From an uncultured Collinsella sp. (GTDB lineage: Bacteria > Actinomycetota > Coriobacteriia > Coriobacteriales > Coriobacteriaceae), in assembly GCA_934655835.1 (NCBI GenBank), contig CAKUHM010000016.1, positions 1-14,223 on the forward strand: a DNA stretch of 14,223 nucleotides, written 5' to 3'. Every line of letters starts with the position of its first letter. Positions within the stretch are counted from its first letter, which is position 1. Shown here in pieces: positions 7,908 to 13,640 of the stretch. The notes under the pieces are model-generated. The model was given only the letters and a program-made list of their open reading frames with translations. It searched no databases and was not told the DNA's origin. The translations under genes and the position numbers were made by a program.

Positions 7908-9155
7908 CTAGATCAGGTCCTCCGCATCATCGAAGGCGTCGGTGTCGTGGACACCGCAGAAACGGGAGCCGGGACGAGCCTGGTTGCGGCACTGGATGCC
8001 GTCCTCGGACACGTACTCGCAGCGACGGACGTCCTCGTCCTCCTCGTCACCGATCAGGTCGGCGGCAGGCTCCTCGTGAACGGGAACGTTCTTGAGGATG
8101 TCGGCGGCAAGCGTCTCGGACTTGATGTCGATGTGCCAGCCGGTCAGGCGCGCGGCGAGGCGGGCGTTCTGGCCCTCCTTGCCGATGGCGAGGGACAGCT
8201 GGTCGTCGGGCACGATGACGCCGGCGTAGGCCTTCTCCTCGTCGATGAGGACGCGGGTGACCTTAGCGGGCGACAGGGCGTTGGCGACGTAGACGGCAGG
8301 ATCGGCATCCCACAAGATGACGTCGACGCGCTCGCCACGGAGCTCGCCCACGACAGCGCGAACACGGCTGCCCTTGGGGCCGACGCAGGCGCCCACGGGA
8401 TCCAGACGGTCGTCGAGCGAGTGGACGGCAACCTTGGAACGCTGGCCAGGCTCGCGGGCGATTGACTTGATCTGGACGGTGCCCTCATAGATCTCGGGCA
8501 CCTCCTGCTCAAACAGACGACGCATGAGCTCGGGGTGGGTACGGGAGATGACAATCGGCGGACGGCTGTGCTCGCCACGAACCGGCTGCAGGTTGGAGTT
8601 GGGGTCGCGAACGTCGATGATCACGGCCTTGATGTGCTGGTTGTGCAGGTAGCGCTCGCCCATCGGACGCTCGTTGCGCTCGTTCTCGTAACGGCGCTGA
8701 TCGAAGTGCGGCAGCTCGGCCTCGACGCCTTCGCGAATCTTGACGATCGTGAAGTCAGGCGTGGACTGCAGCACGGTACCGCTGATGAGGTCACCGATGC
8801 GGCCGGAGAACTCCTCGTAGATCTGCTCGCGGGCGGAGTTGCGCACGATGGCGTTGATCTCGGCCTTGGCGTGCTGGGCGGCGATGCGACTCGTGTTCTT
8901 GGGGGTGACGTCGATCTCCTCGAACTCGGTGAAGTTGCCCTCCTCGTCCATGGAATCGTCGATCGGCTCCAGGCGGTAGACGTAGATCTTGCCGGTGGTG
9001 CGGTCGATGGTCACCTTGGCGCCCCACTCAAGATGCAGGATCTCGGCATAGCTCTTGGCAAGCGACTGCTCCAGGCGGTCGATCAGGTAGAGCTGGTCGA
9101 TGTGCTTCTCCTGGCAAAGCTCCATCAGGGCGGACATCATGTCGGATGCTGCCAT
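7908..9155 (-). CDS. nusA: transcription termination/antitermination protein NusA with a C-terminal Cys/His extension
   Basis: NusA binds RNA polymerase and nascent RNA and modulates pausing, termination and antitermination. The 415-residue protein has an N-terminal polymerase-binding domain (about 1-115), an S1 domain (about 118-190), and two KH domains with VGPKGSR near 257 and [17 protein letters not shown] near 323. The KH region ends near residue 350. An acidic linker follows, then a compact tail with C379, C389, C400 and H403 (pattern C-x9-C-x10-C-x2-H), which resembles a small zinc-binding finger; metal binding is inferred. The ATG at 9155 has AAGGAAGG upstream, overlapping the end of rimP, whose stop is 1 nt away. 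Further ATGs at codons 6 and 7 are less well placed. The core NusA call is secure. Confidence 0.96.
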   Translation of the reverse strand: MAASDMMSALMELCQEKHIDQLYLIDRLEQSLAKSYAEILHLEWGAKVTIDRTTGKIYVYRLEPIDDSMDEEGNFTEFEEIDVTPKNTSRIAAQHAKAEINAIVRNSAREQIYEEFSGRIGDLISGTVLQSTPDFTIVKIREGVEAELPHFDQRRYENERNERPMGERYLHNQHIKAVIIDVRDPNSNLQPVRGEHSRPPIVISRTHPELMRRLFEQEVPEIYEGTVQIKSIAREPGQRSKVAVHSLDDRLDPVGACVGPKGSRVRAVVGELRGERVDVILWDADPAVYVANALSPAKVTRVLIDEEKAYAGVIVPDDQLSLAIGKEGQNARLAARLTGWHIDIKSETLAADILKNVPVHEEPAADLIGDEEDEDVRRCEYVSEDGIQCRNQARPGSRFCGVHDTDAFDDAEDLI

Positions 9156-9156
9156 C

Positions 9157-9651
9157 TTACTTTCCTTCCTTCGCGGGCTTGAAGTCGTAGGTGGGCTTCA
9201 ACTTGCACTTTTTAACATCAGAGAAATCGAGAGTGACGGACTCGCCGTCCTCGAGCTCGAGGGTCACGTCGGTCTCGGTCGCAGCGGCAATCTTGCCGGC
9301 GTACTTGCGACGGCCCTCGGTAGCGGTGGAGGTGAGCTCACAGTTCTCGCCAACAAAGCGGGCAAAGTCGCACGGGCGGCGCAGCGGGCGCGCCATGCCC
9401 GGGCTCGACACCTCAAGCGTATAGCTCGAAGAGATAGGGTCGAGCTCCTCAATCACATCGCCGACCCACTTGGTGTTGGCCGTGACGTCGTTGAGAGACA
9501 GGCTCTGACCCTCGGCACCCTCGATACGCACGCGCACGCAGGGGGCCTTGGTGGCGCCCACGAGCTCGACGTCGACGATGTCGACATCGTGCTGGGGAGC
9601 GACGGCCTCGAGCGCGTCGATGATCGCCTGCTCGGTCTTGGTCTTGACCAT
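9157..9651 (-). CDS. rimP: ribosome maturation factor RimP
   Basis: RimP binds free 30S subunits and is needed for efficient small-subunit assembly. The 164-residue product has the N-terminal alpha/beta domain (VDIVDVELVGATKAPCVRVRI) with the family signature YTLEVSSPGMARPL, and a C-terminal SH3-like domain (RKYAGKIAAATETDVTLELEDG...). The tail is basic (KKCKLKPTYDFKPAKEGK). The start is set at ATG 9651 because a perfect GGAGGT lies six nt upstream. An in-frame ATG six codons earlier (9669) would place that ribosome binding site inside the gene. The reading frame stays open far upstream, but that stretch crosses the promoter and terminator and is not coding. It is the first gene of the operon, with nusA following after 1 nt. 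Confidence 0.93.
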   Translation of the reverse strand: MVKTKTEQAIIDALEAVAPQHDVDIVDVELVGATKAPCVRVRIEGAEGQSLSLNDVTANTKWVGDVIEELDPISSSYTLEVSSPGMARPLRRPCDFARFVGENCELTSTATEGRRKYAGKIAAATETDVTLELEDGESVTLDFSDVKKCKLKPTYDFKPAKEGK

Positions 9652-9657
9652 TGCGGC

Positions 9658-9663
9658 ACCTCC
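9658..9663 (-). promoter_or_regulatory. rimP ribosome binding site (GGAGGT)
   Basis: A GGAGGT sits six nt before ATG 9651 and decides between two possible in-frame starts. It begins only about eight nt after the U-run of the leader terminator. Confidence 0.85.
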
Positions 9664-9671
9664 ATCCATAC

Positions 9672-9704
9672 AAAAAAGAAGCGGGGCCGAAACCCCACTT
9701 CTTT
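9672..9704 (-). terminator. intrinsic terminator in the rimP leader (candidate attenuator)
   Basis: On the minus strand a 12-bp stem (AAAGAAGTGGGG / CCCCGCTTCTTT, one G-U pair) closes a TTTCGG loop and runs directly into a run of six T. The geometry is that of a strong intrinsic terminator. It lies between the rimP promoter and the rimP ribosome binding site, so it would stop transcription before the first gene unless it is overcome. It could alternatively end an unseen upstream minus-strand transcript, but no such gene is present. Confidence 0.85.
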
Positions 9705-9707
9705 CAA

Positions 9708-9719
9708 TTACAACTTCAT
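9708..9719 (-). other. possible three-codon leader ORF before the terminator
   Basis: ATG AAG TTG TAA lies within a few nt of the predicted transcription start and ends four nt before the terminator stem. It has no Shine-Dalgarno sequence and would have to be read leaderless. It may be chance. Confidence 0.2.
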
Positions 9720-9729
9720 TTGCAAGCAA

Positions 9730-9758
9730 ACTATAGCAATACCTGCGCAAACGTGCAA
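9730..9758 (-). promoter_or_regulatory. promoter of the rimP-nusA-infB operon
   Basis: On the minus strand TTGCAC (9758-9753) and TATAGT (9735-9730) are separated by exactly 17 nt, and TGC precedes the -10 as an extended -10 element. The predicted start is near 9723, giving a 5' leader of about 70 nt. The -35 is only a moderate match to the housekeeping consensus; the -10 is strong. Confidence 0.72.
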
Positions 9759-9813
9759 GCACAACGCAAACCCGCAGGTCAGCGTGCCCACAGGTTCTCC
9801 ACAAGAATAGGAC

Positions 9814-9913
9814 AATTGGACCGGAAGTACCGTGCGGAGCGCACCCGGAAGCGCAAGAACGGGCCGTGCGTCCCAATTCGATGGCCCGTTCGGGCCCCAA
9901 GGGCGTTCCGCCC
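9814..9913. repeat. block of nested and serial inverted repeats in the divergent intergenic region
   Basis: Four helices fit together in about 100 bp. An outer AATTGGAC (9814-9821) pairs with GTcCCAATT (9870-9878) with one bulge. Inside it is the hairpin GTGCG-GAG-CGCAC (9832-9844), flanked by two direct CCGGAAG copies (9821-9827, 9845-9851). Then come GGCCCG-TT-CGGGCC (9883-9896) and GGGCG-TTC-CGCCC (9901-9913). An alternative 9-bp pairing (9857-9865 with 9883-9891) competes with the outer and third helices. No coding frame, tRNA or known RNA family was recognised. It could be a structured 5' region of the lipoprotein transcript, a small RNA or a DNA-level element; the strand is undecided. 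Confidence 0.5.
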
Positions 9914-10008
9914 CTAGCCTCTATCGCTCAGACTGACGCTAAGGGTTATTTTGCAGCAAGTCAGCCGTTCGCCCACGCAACGGCAAACCGTACCAGGACC
10001 TCTACGGC

Positions 10009-10015
10009 AAGGAGG
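10009..10015 (+). promoter_or_regulatory. ribosome binding site of the lipoprotein gene
   Basis: AAGGAGG lies five nt before ATG 10021 and fixes the start. No convincing plus-strand promoter was found in the roughly 100 bp before it. A weak TTACAA / TATAGC pair at 9708-9737 overlaps the rimP -10 and would give a roughly 280-nt leader. Confidence 0.85.
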
Positions 10016-10020
10016 CACAC

Positions 10021-10593
10021 ATGAAACGTCTCGGCACCCTCTGCGCAACCGTGCTCGCCATTGCAGCGTGTTCGTTCGCCCTCGCGGGCTGCGGCAACAC
10101 GAACGGCAAAACCGGGCCAAGTGAGCCAGATCCCGGAAGCACCGAAGCCGTGGAGGAAACAGAGCCCTCGGAAAGCTTCGATAAAATCAACGAAGACGAA
10201 GTCGATCCCCTGGGCCTGGGCCCCGAACCCCAAGAACAGTTTCCCATCGATCTAGAGGCGGATGAGAACATCCATGTCACCTGCGTTGGTAAGGACACCG
10301 ACGGCTACGGCGACGCCGTGCTGGTCTTTACAGTGACCAATAACACCGGTGTCGACATGATGTTTGGCGATGTGGACTCCTACGCCTACGTCAACGGCAA
10401 GGTCCGCGACGTGCGCATGCGCCAGCCAGTCGCCGCGGGCGAGGAGACACAGGCCCTGCTCACCTTTGTCGGCACGTTCGACGACCACGACTTTGATGTG
10501 AACAACGACCTCAACGACATCTACCTCAATATTTGGATGTTCGAGGAGGCAACGGGCAACGTCTACTTTAGGGACCTGGTGCACATCCCGTAA
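10021..10593 (+). CDS. small secreted lipoprotein of unknown function
   Basis: The 190-residue product starts with a lipoprotein signal peptide: MKRLGTL, a hydrophobic core, and a lipobox LAGC with C24 as the lipidated cysteine. Residues about 25-85 are an acidic Pro/Glu/Ser/Asp-rich linker typical of surface lipoproteins. Residues about 86-190 look like one beta-rich, immunoglobulin-like domain (HVTCVGKDTDGYGDAVLVF, VTNNTGVDMMF, then an AAGEETQALLTF strand). This pattern recalls the DUF4352-like group of secreted Gram-positive domains, but I do not recognise the family. It is the only plus-strand gene, divergent from the rimP operon and convergent with leuS, so context gives no clue to its role. 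Anchoring to the outer face of the cytoplasmic membrane is inferred. Confidence 0.88.
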   Translation: MKRLGTLCATVLAIAACSFALAGCGNTNGKTGPSEPDPGSTEAVEETEPSESFDKINEDEVDPLGLGPEPQEQFPIDLEADENIHVTCVGKDTDGYGDAVLVFTVTNNTGVDMMFGDVDSYAYVNGKVRDVRMRQPVAAGEETQALLTFVGTFDDHDFDVNNDLNDIYLNIWMFEEATGNVYFRDLVHIP

Positions 10594-10631
10594 AAGGCAG
10601 GGCTAGGCTAAGCGGCAAACCGATAGATAAA

Positions 10632-10668
10632 ACGAGGGGCGATCCAACCGGATCGTCCCTCGTCTTTT
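10632..10668. terminator. bidirectional terminator between the lipoprotein gene and leuS
   Basis: A 14-bp stem (10632-10645 with 10650-10663, one G-U pair on the plus strand) with an AACC loop is followed by CTTTT on the plus strand and, read on the minus strand, by a TTTTAT run. It lies between two convergent stop codons and can serve both genes. Confidence 0.88.
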
Positions 10669-10692
10669 GCATGTCAGCTTTGCGCGTGACGC

Positions 10693-13269
10693 TTACTTGA
10701 CCACCAGGTTGACCAACTTGCCGGGCACGCAGATGGCCTTGACAACCGTCTTGCCCTCGAGCCACTTGGCGACAGCGGCCTCGGCGGCAGCCTGCATCTC
10801 CTCGTTGGAGGCGTCGCGGGCCACGTCAATACGACCACGGACCTTGCCGAGCACCTGGACGACGATCTGCACCGTGTCCTCGATGGACTCGGCCAGGTCG
10901 AACTCGGGCCAGGCGGCGGTGTAGGCGTTGCCCTCGCAGCCGAGTGCCTCGTGCCACAGCTCGTCGGCCCAGAACGGGCAGATGGGGGCAAGGACGCTCA
11001 CGATGTCCTTGGCCACGCCGTAGCACAGGGCCTTGTCGCGGGCAGCGCCCTCGGTGGCATTGAGGTAGGCGCTCGCGGCGTTGACGAGCTCCATAACGGC
11101 CGAGATCGCGGTGTTGAACTGGCCGCGGTCGTAGTCCTCAGTACACTTTGCGATGGTGCGGTGACGCTCGCGATAGAGCTTCATCGCAGCCTCGTTGAGC
11201 ACGGACTTATCGAAGGCAACGTTGGCGTCGCCGGACTGGACGAGCTGCCACACGATACGCCAGGCGCGCTTGATGAAGCGGTTGGCGCCCTCGACGGCCT
11301 TGGGATCCCAGTCAAAGTCCTTCTCGGGCGGGGCGATAAACAGAATCGCCAGACGCATGGTATCGGCGCCGTAGGGCTCGATGACCGAGCTCGGGGGCAC
11401 GACGTTGCCCTTGGACTTGGACATGGTGTCGCCGTTCTCGTCCTTGACCATGCCCTGGCACAGCAGGTTGGTGAAGGGCTCGTCCACGTTCAGCAGGCCC
11501 AGGTCGCGCAGTGCCTTGGTAAAGAAGCGGCTGTAGAGCAGGTGCAGAATGGCATGCTCGATGCCACCGATGTAGTTATCGACGGGCATCCAACGATCGG
11601 CCGCCTCACGGGAGAAGGGCAGCTCGGTGTTGTGCGGGTCGGTATAGCGCAGGTAATACCAGCTAGAGCAGGTGAAGGTGTCCATGGTATCGGTCTCGCG
11701 CTTGGCCGGGCGGCCGCAGACCGGGCAGGTGGTCTCGTAGAACTCCTTGCACTCGGCGAGGGTCTCGCCGGCACCCAGGTCAAGGTTCTCGGGCAGCGTC
11801 ACCGGCAGCTGGTCCTCGGGCACGGGCACGATGCCGCAGTGCTCGCAGTGGATGGCCGGGATGGGGTTGCCCCAATAACGCTGGCGGCTGATGAGCCAGT
11901 CGCGCAGACGGAACTCGACCTTGCGACGGCCGCAGCCCATGGCCTCGAGGTCGGCCACGATCGCGGCCTCGCCCTCGGAGTGCTTGCCGCCACGCATGCC
12001 GGTGTACTTGCCGGACTGGACGAGCGTGCCCTCGGCAGCGTGGGCGCAATCCCAGTCGACGGTCTCGGCATGGAAGGTATCGATGGTCTCGCCGCTGGCC
12101 TCGACGGCAGCGCGGTCGTCATCGTCCAGGATGATCGGCACGATGGGCAGGTCGTACTTGCGGGCGAACTCAAAGTCGCGCTGGTCGCCGCAGGGAACGG
12201 CCATGACAGCGCCGGTGCCATAGTCGGCCACGACGTAGTCGGCAACCCACACGGGGACCTTCTCGCCGTTGACGGGGTTCACAACATAGCGGCCCGTAAA
12301 GGCGCCATGCTTTTCGAGGGTGCCCTGGGCACGCTCGACGGCAGAGATGTGCTTGGAGTCCTCGACGATCTTGGTGACGGCCTCCTCGTACTCCGTGCCC
12401 TCGACGAGCTCGTGCAGACGGGCGTACTCGGGAGCCAGGACAAAGAAGGAGACGCCAAAGAGCGTATCGGCACGCGTGGTGAAGACGGTGATCTTACCCT
12501 CGTCGCCCTCGATGGGCTCGCCATCCTTATCGCACAGGGTAAAGTCGACCTCGGCGCCCTCGGAGCGGCCGATCCAGTTGGCCTGCATCTGCTTGACGCG
12601 CTCGGGCCAGCCGGGGAGCTTCTCCAGGTCGTCGAGCAGCTCCTGGGAGTACTCGGTGATCTTGAAGTACCACTGCTCCAGGTCGCGCTTCTCGGGCTCG
12701 GTGCCGCAGCGCCAGCACTTGCCCTCGGTCACCTGCTCGTTTGCCAAAACGGTCTTGCAGGTGGGGCACCAGTTGACCGGGTTCTTCTTACGGTAGACCA
12801 GGCCCTTTTCCCACAACTTCTCAAAAATCCACTGACCCCAGCGATAGTAGTCGGGGCTGCAGGTCTTGACCATGCGATCCAGATCGTAGGAGAAGCCCAT
12901 GCGCTTCATCGTGGCGAGCGCCTGGTCCATGTTCTTATACGTCCAGGCGGCAGCCTGCGTATTGTGCTTGATGGCGGCGTTCTCCGCGGGCAGGCCAAAG
13001 GCGTCGAAGCCGATGGGATGCAACACGTCGTAGCCGCGCATGCGGGCCTGACGGGCCATGGCATCGCCGATGGTGTAGTTGCGCGCGTGGCCCATGTGCA
13101 GGTCGCCCGACGGATACGGGAACATCTCGAGCACGTACTTCTTGGGCTTGCTGGCGTCGGTGTCGACGGCAAAGAGGTTGGAGTCCTCCCAGGCCTTCAT
13201 CCACTTGGACTCAATGGCCTGTGCGTCGTAGGCAGGGATCTCGTCCTTATGATCTGTGCAATCGCACAT
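10693..13269 (-). CDS. leuS: leucyl-tRNA synthetase
   Basis: LeuRS charges tRNA-Leu with leucine in the cytoplasm. The 858-residue class Ia enzyme carries the HMGH form of the HIGH motif at 58-61 and the TMSKS form of KMSKS at 615-619 (K618). A zinc-knuckle has C168, C171, C185 and C188, and a second Cys set lies further on (CEHCG ... CPVCG). The CP1 editing domain has TTRADT at 264-269 and [13 protein letters not shown] (M356, V358, D362, D365). Two positions differ from the familiar TTRPDT and VPGHDQRD wording, but the threonines and both aspartates are kept, so editing is probably intact. The C-terminal anticodon-binding and [10 protein letters not shown] domains are complete. The ATG at 13269 has AGGAG seven nt upstream. 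The gene stands alone with a long structured leader. Confidence 0.98.
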   Translation of the reverse strand: MCDCTDHKDEIPAYDAQAIESKWMKAWEDSNLFAVDTDASKPKKYVLEMFPYPSGDLHMGHARNYTIGDAMARQARMRGYDVLHPIGFDAFGLPAENAAIKHNTQAAAWTYKNMDQALATMKRMGFSYDLDRMVKTCSPDYYRWGQWIFEKLWEKGLVYRKKNPVNWCPTCKTVLANEQVTEGKCWRCGTEPEKRDLEQWYFKITEYSQELLDDLEKLPGWPERVKQMQANWIGRSEGAEVDFTLCDKDGEPIEGDEGKITVFTTRADTLFGVSFFVLAPEYARLHELVEGTEYEEAVTKIVEDSKHISAVERAQGTLEKHGAFTGRYVVNPVNGEKVPVWVADYVVADYGTGAVMAVPCGDQRDFEFARKYDLPIVPIILDDDDRAAVEASGETIDTFHAETVDWDCAHAAEGTLVQSGKYTGMRGGKHSEGEAAIVADLEAMGCGRRKVEFRLRDWLISRQRYWGNPIPAIHCEHCGIVPVPEDQLPVTLPENLDLGAGETLAECKEFYETTCPVCGRPAKRETDTMDTFTCSSWYYLRYTDPHNTELPFSREAADRWMPVDNYIGGIEHAILHLLYSRFFTKALRDLGLLNVDEPFTNLLCQGMVKDENGDTMSKSKGNVVPPSSVIEPYGADTMRLAILFIAPPEKDFDWDPKAVEGANRFIKRAWRIVWQLVQSGDANVAFDKSVLNEAAMKLYRERHRTIAKCTEDYDRGQFNTAISAVMELVNAASAYLNATEGAARDKALCYGVAKDIVSVLAPICPFWADELWHEALGCEGNAYTAAWPEFDLAESIEDTVQIVVQVLGKVRGRIDVARDASNEEMQAAAEAAVAKWLEGKTVVKAICVPGKLVNLVVK

Positions 13270-13292
13270 ATCAGCTCCTTTAATCTTTAATG

Positions 13293-13411
13293 GGGTCGGT
13301 CGGCTTAGCTTTATTCGCTACTGCGGACAGTCCTGCGCAAGACGAAGAGCACATCAAGTGCTCTTCTTTGCGTGCGGAACTTGTAGCGAACAAAGCTAAG
13401 CCGCCCGACCC
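13293..13411 (-). ncRNA. long hairpin forming the leuS 5' leader (unidentified structured RNA)
   Basis: Two 29-nt arms (13293-13321 and 13383-13411) are complementary except at two positions. On the minus-strand RNA one of these becomes a U-G pair and the other an A-G mismatch; on the plus-strand RNA neither would pair. This favours function in the leuS transcript. Inside is a perfect 9-bp hairpin (GAAGAGCAC-type arms 13344-13352 / 13358-13366), extended by 5 bp (13336-13340 / 13368-13372), and a small GGAC/GTCC helix beside it. No T-box core (AGGGTGGNACCGCG) and no U-run are present. The leuS ribosome binding site lies just outside the structure. A small palindromic mobile element is an alternative reading. 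Confidence 0.55.
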
Positions 13412-13416
13412 TAAGG

Positions 13417-13445
13417 TTGACTCGACTGATGATAGCAAATACAAC
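13417..13445 (+). promoter_or_regulatory. possible plus-strand promoter
   Basis: TTGACT and TACAAC are separated by exactly 17 nt, a good -35 with a fair -10. The predicted start is near 13452. It overlaps the presumed leuS promoter on the other strand. There is no protein-coding gene downstream on this strand; two terminator-like hairpins follow within 100 nt. Confidence 0.4.
13429..13437 (-). promoter_or_regulatory. possible extended -10 promoter of leuS
   Basis: On the minus strand TGC-TATCAT (extended -10 plus -10 hexamer) lies just downstream of the guaB terminator hairpin. The predicted start, near 13421, is about ten nt before the long leader hairpin. No good -35 is seen at 16-18 nt, so the call rests on the extended -10 and position. 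Confidence 0.4.
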
Positions 13446-13480
13446 AAGCGAGATGCCTGCGACTTACAGGCATCTCGCTT
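13446..13480 (-). terminator. terminator of the guaB-like gene
   Basis: A perfect 14-bp stem (AAGCGAGATGCCTG with its complement, 13446-13459 / 13467-13480, 7-nt loop) is followed on the minus strand by a T-rich TTGTTGTATTT. It lies about 160 nt after the guaB-like stop and just before the presumed leuS promoter, so it separates the two transcripts. Confidence 0.75.
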
Positions 13481-13494
13481 TATCTAAATAACGT

Positions 13495-13517
13495 GGTTGA
13501 AATTCAACCTTTTATTT
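13495..13517 (+). terminator. short plus-strand terminator-like palindrome
   Basis: GGTTGAAATTCAACC (13495-13509) is a 15-bp palindrome, followed on the plus strand by TTTTATTT. The stem is short and A/T-rich, so strength is uncertain. It would end a small transcript from the promoter at 13417-13445. Confidence 0.4.
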
Positions 13518-13521
13518 GTTG

Positions 13522-13545
13522 CCCGCCACTGGTTTGGCGGGTTTT
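13522..13545 (+). terminator. second plus-strand terminator-like hairpin
   Basis: CCCGCCA-CTGGTT-TGGCGGG followed by TTTT on the plus strand has the shape of a compact intrinsic terminator. On the minus strand the following bases are A-rich, so it does not serve the guaB-like gene. Confidence 0.5.
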
Positions 13546-13640
13546 CCACGTGCCGCAGATTGCTGTGAAAGAGGAGCGAAGCGTACTTATATACGTGAGC
13601 GACGGTTTGAACGGCAAGGTGCGGTACTTGGGAAAGCCGC
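13546..13640. other. remainder of the leuS-guaB intergenic region, no gene recognised
   Basis: The 95 bp after the guaB-like stop hold no gene I recognise. A plus-strand frame opens with GTG at 13493 and runs to 13675. It reads protein-like in its middle (QIAVKEERSVLIYVSDGL) but has no ribosome binding site and runs into the 3' end of the guaB-like gene. It may be a gene remnant, a genomic repeat or chance. Confidence 0.3.

Noticed and set aside
9795..9803. TTCTCCACA as a DnaA box, hinting at a replication origin
   Set aside because: One mismatch to TTATCCACA and no cluster of further boxes. There is no AT-rich unwinding region or dnaA/dnaN neighbour.
9652..9900. Upstream extension of the rimP frame by 83 codons
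   Set aside because: The extension runs through the promoter, the terminator hairpin and the perfect ribosome binding site of ATG 9651, and has no family similarity.
9705..10020. An initiator tRNA gene (metY) upstream of rimP, as in enterobacteria
   Set aside because: No cloverleaf, no GGTTCRAATCC T-loop and no acceptor stem pairing on either strand.
10951..13290. A 779-codon open frame on the plus strand antisense to leuS
   Set aside because: Same pattern as over infB: a mirror of a highly conserved LeuRS gene, with no independent motifs and no ribosome binding site.
13280..13354. A 24-codon frame in the leuS leader as an attenuator leader peptide
   Set aside because: It has one leucine codon only and no ribosome binding site, and it lies inside the long hairpin.
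13270..13421. T-box riboswitch upstream of leuS
   Set aside because: No AGGGTGGNACCGCG-type core, no recognisable specifier domain and no terminator/antiterminator pair were found.
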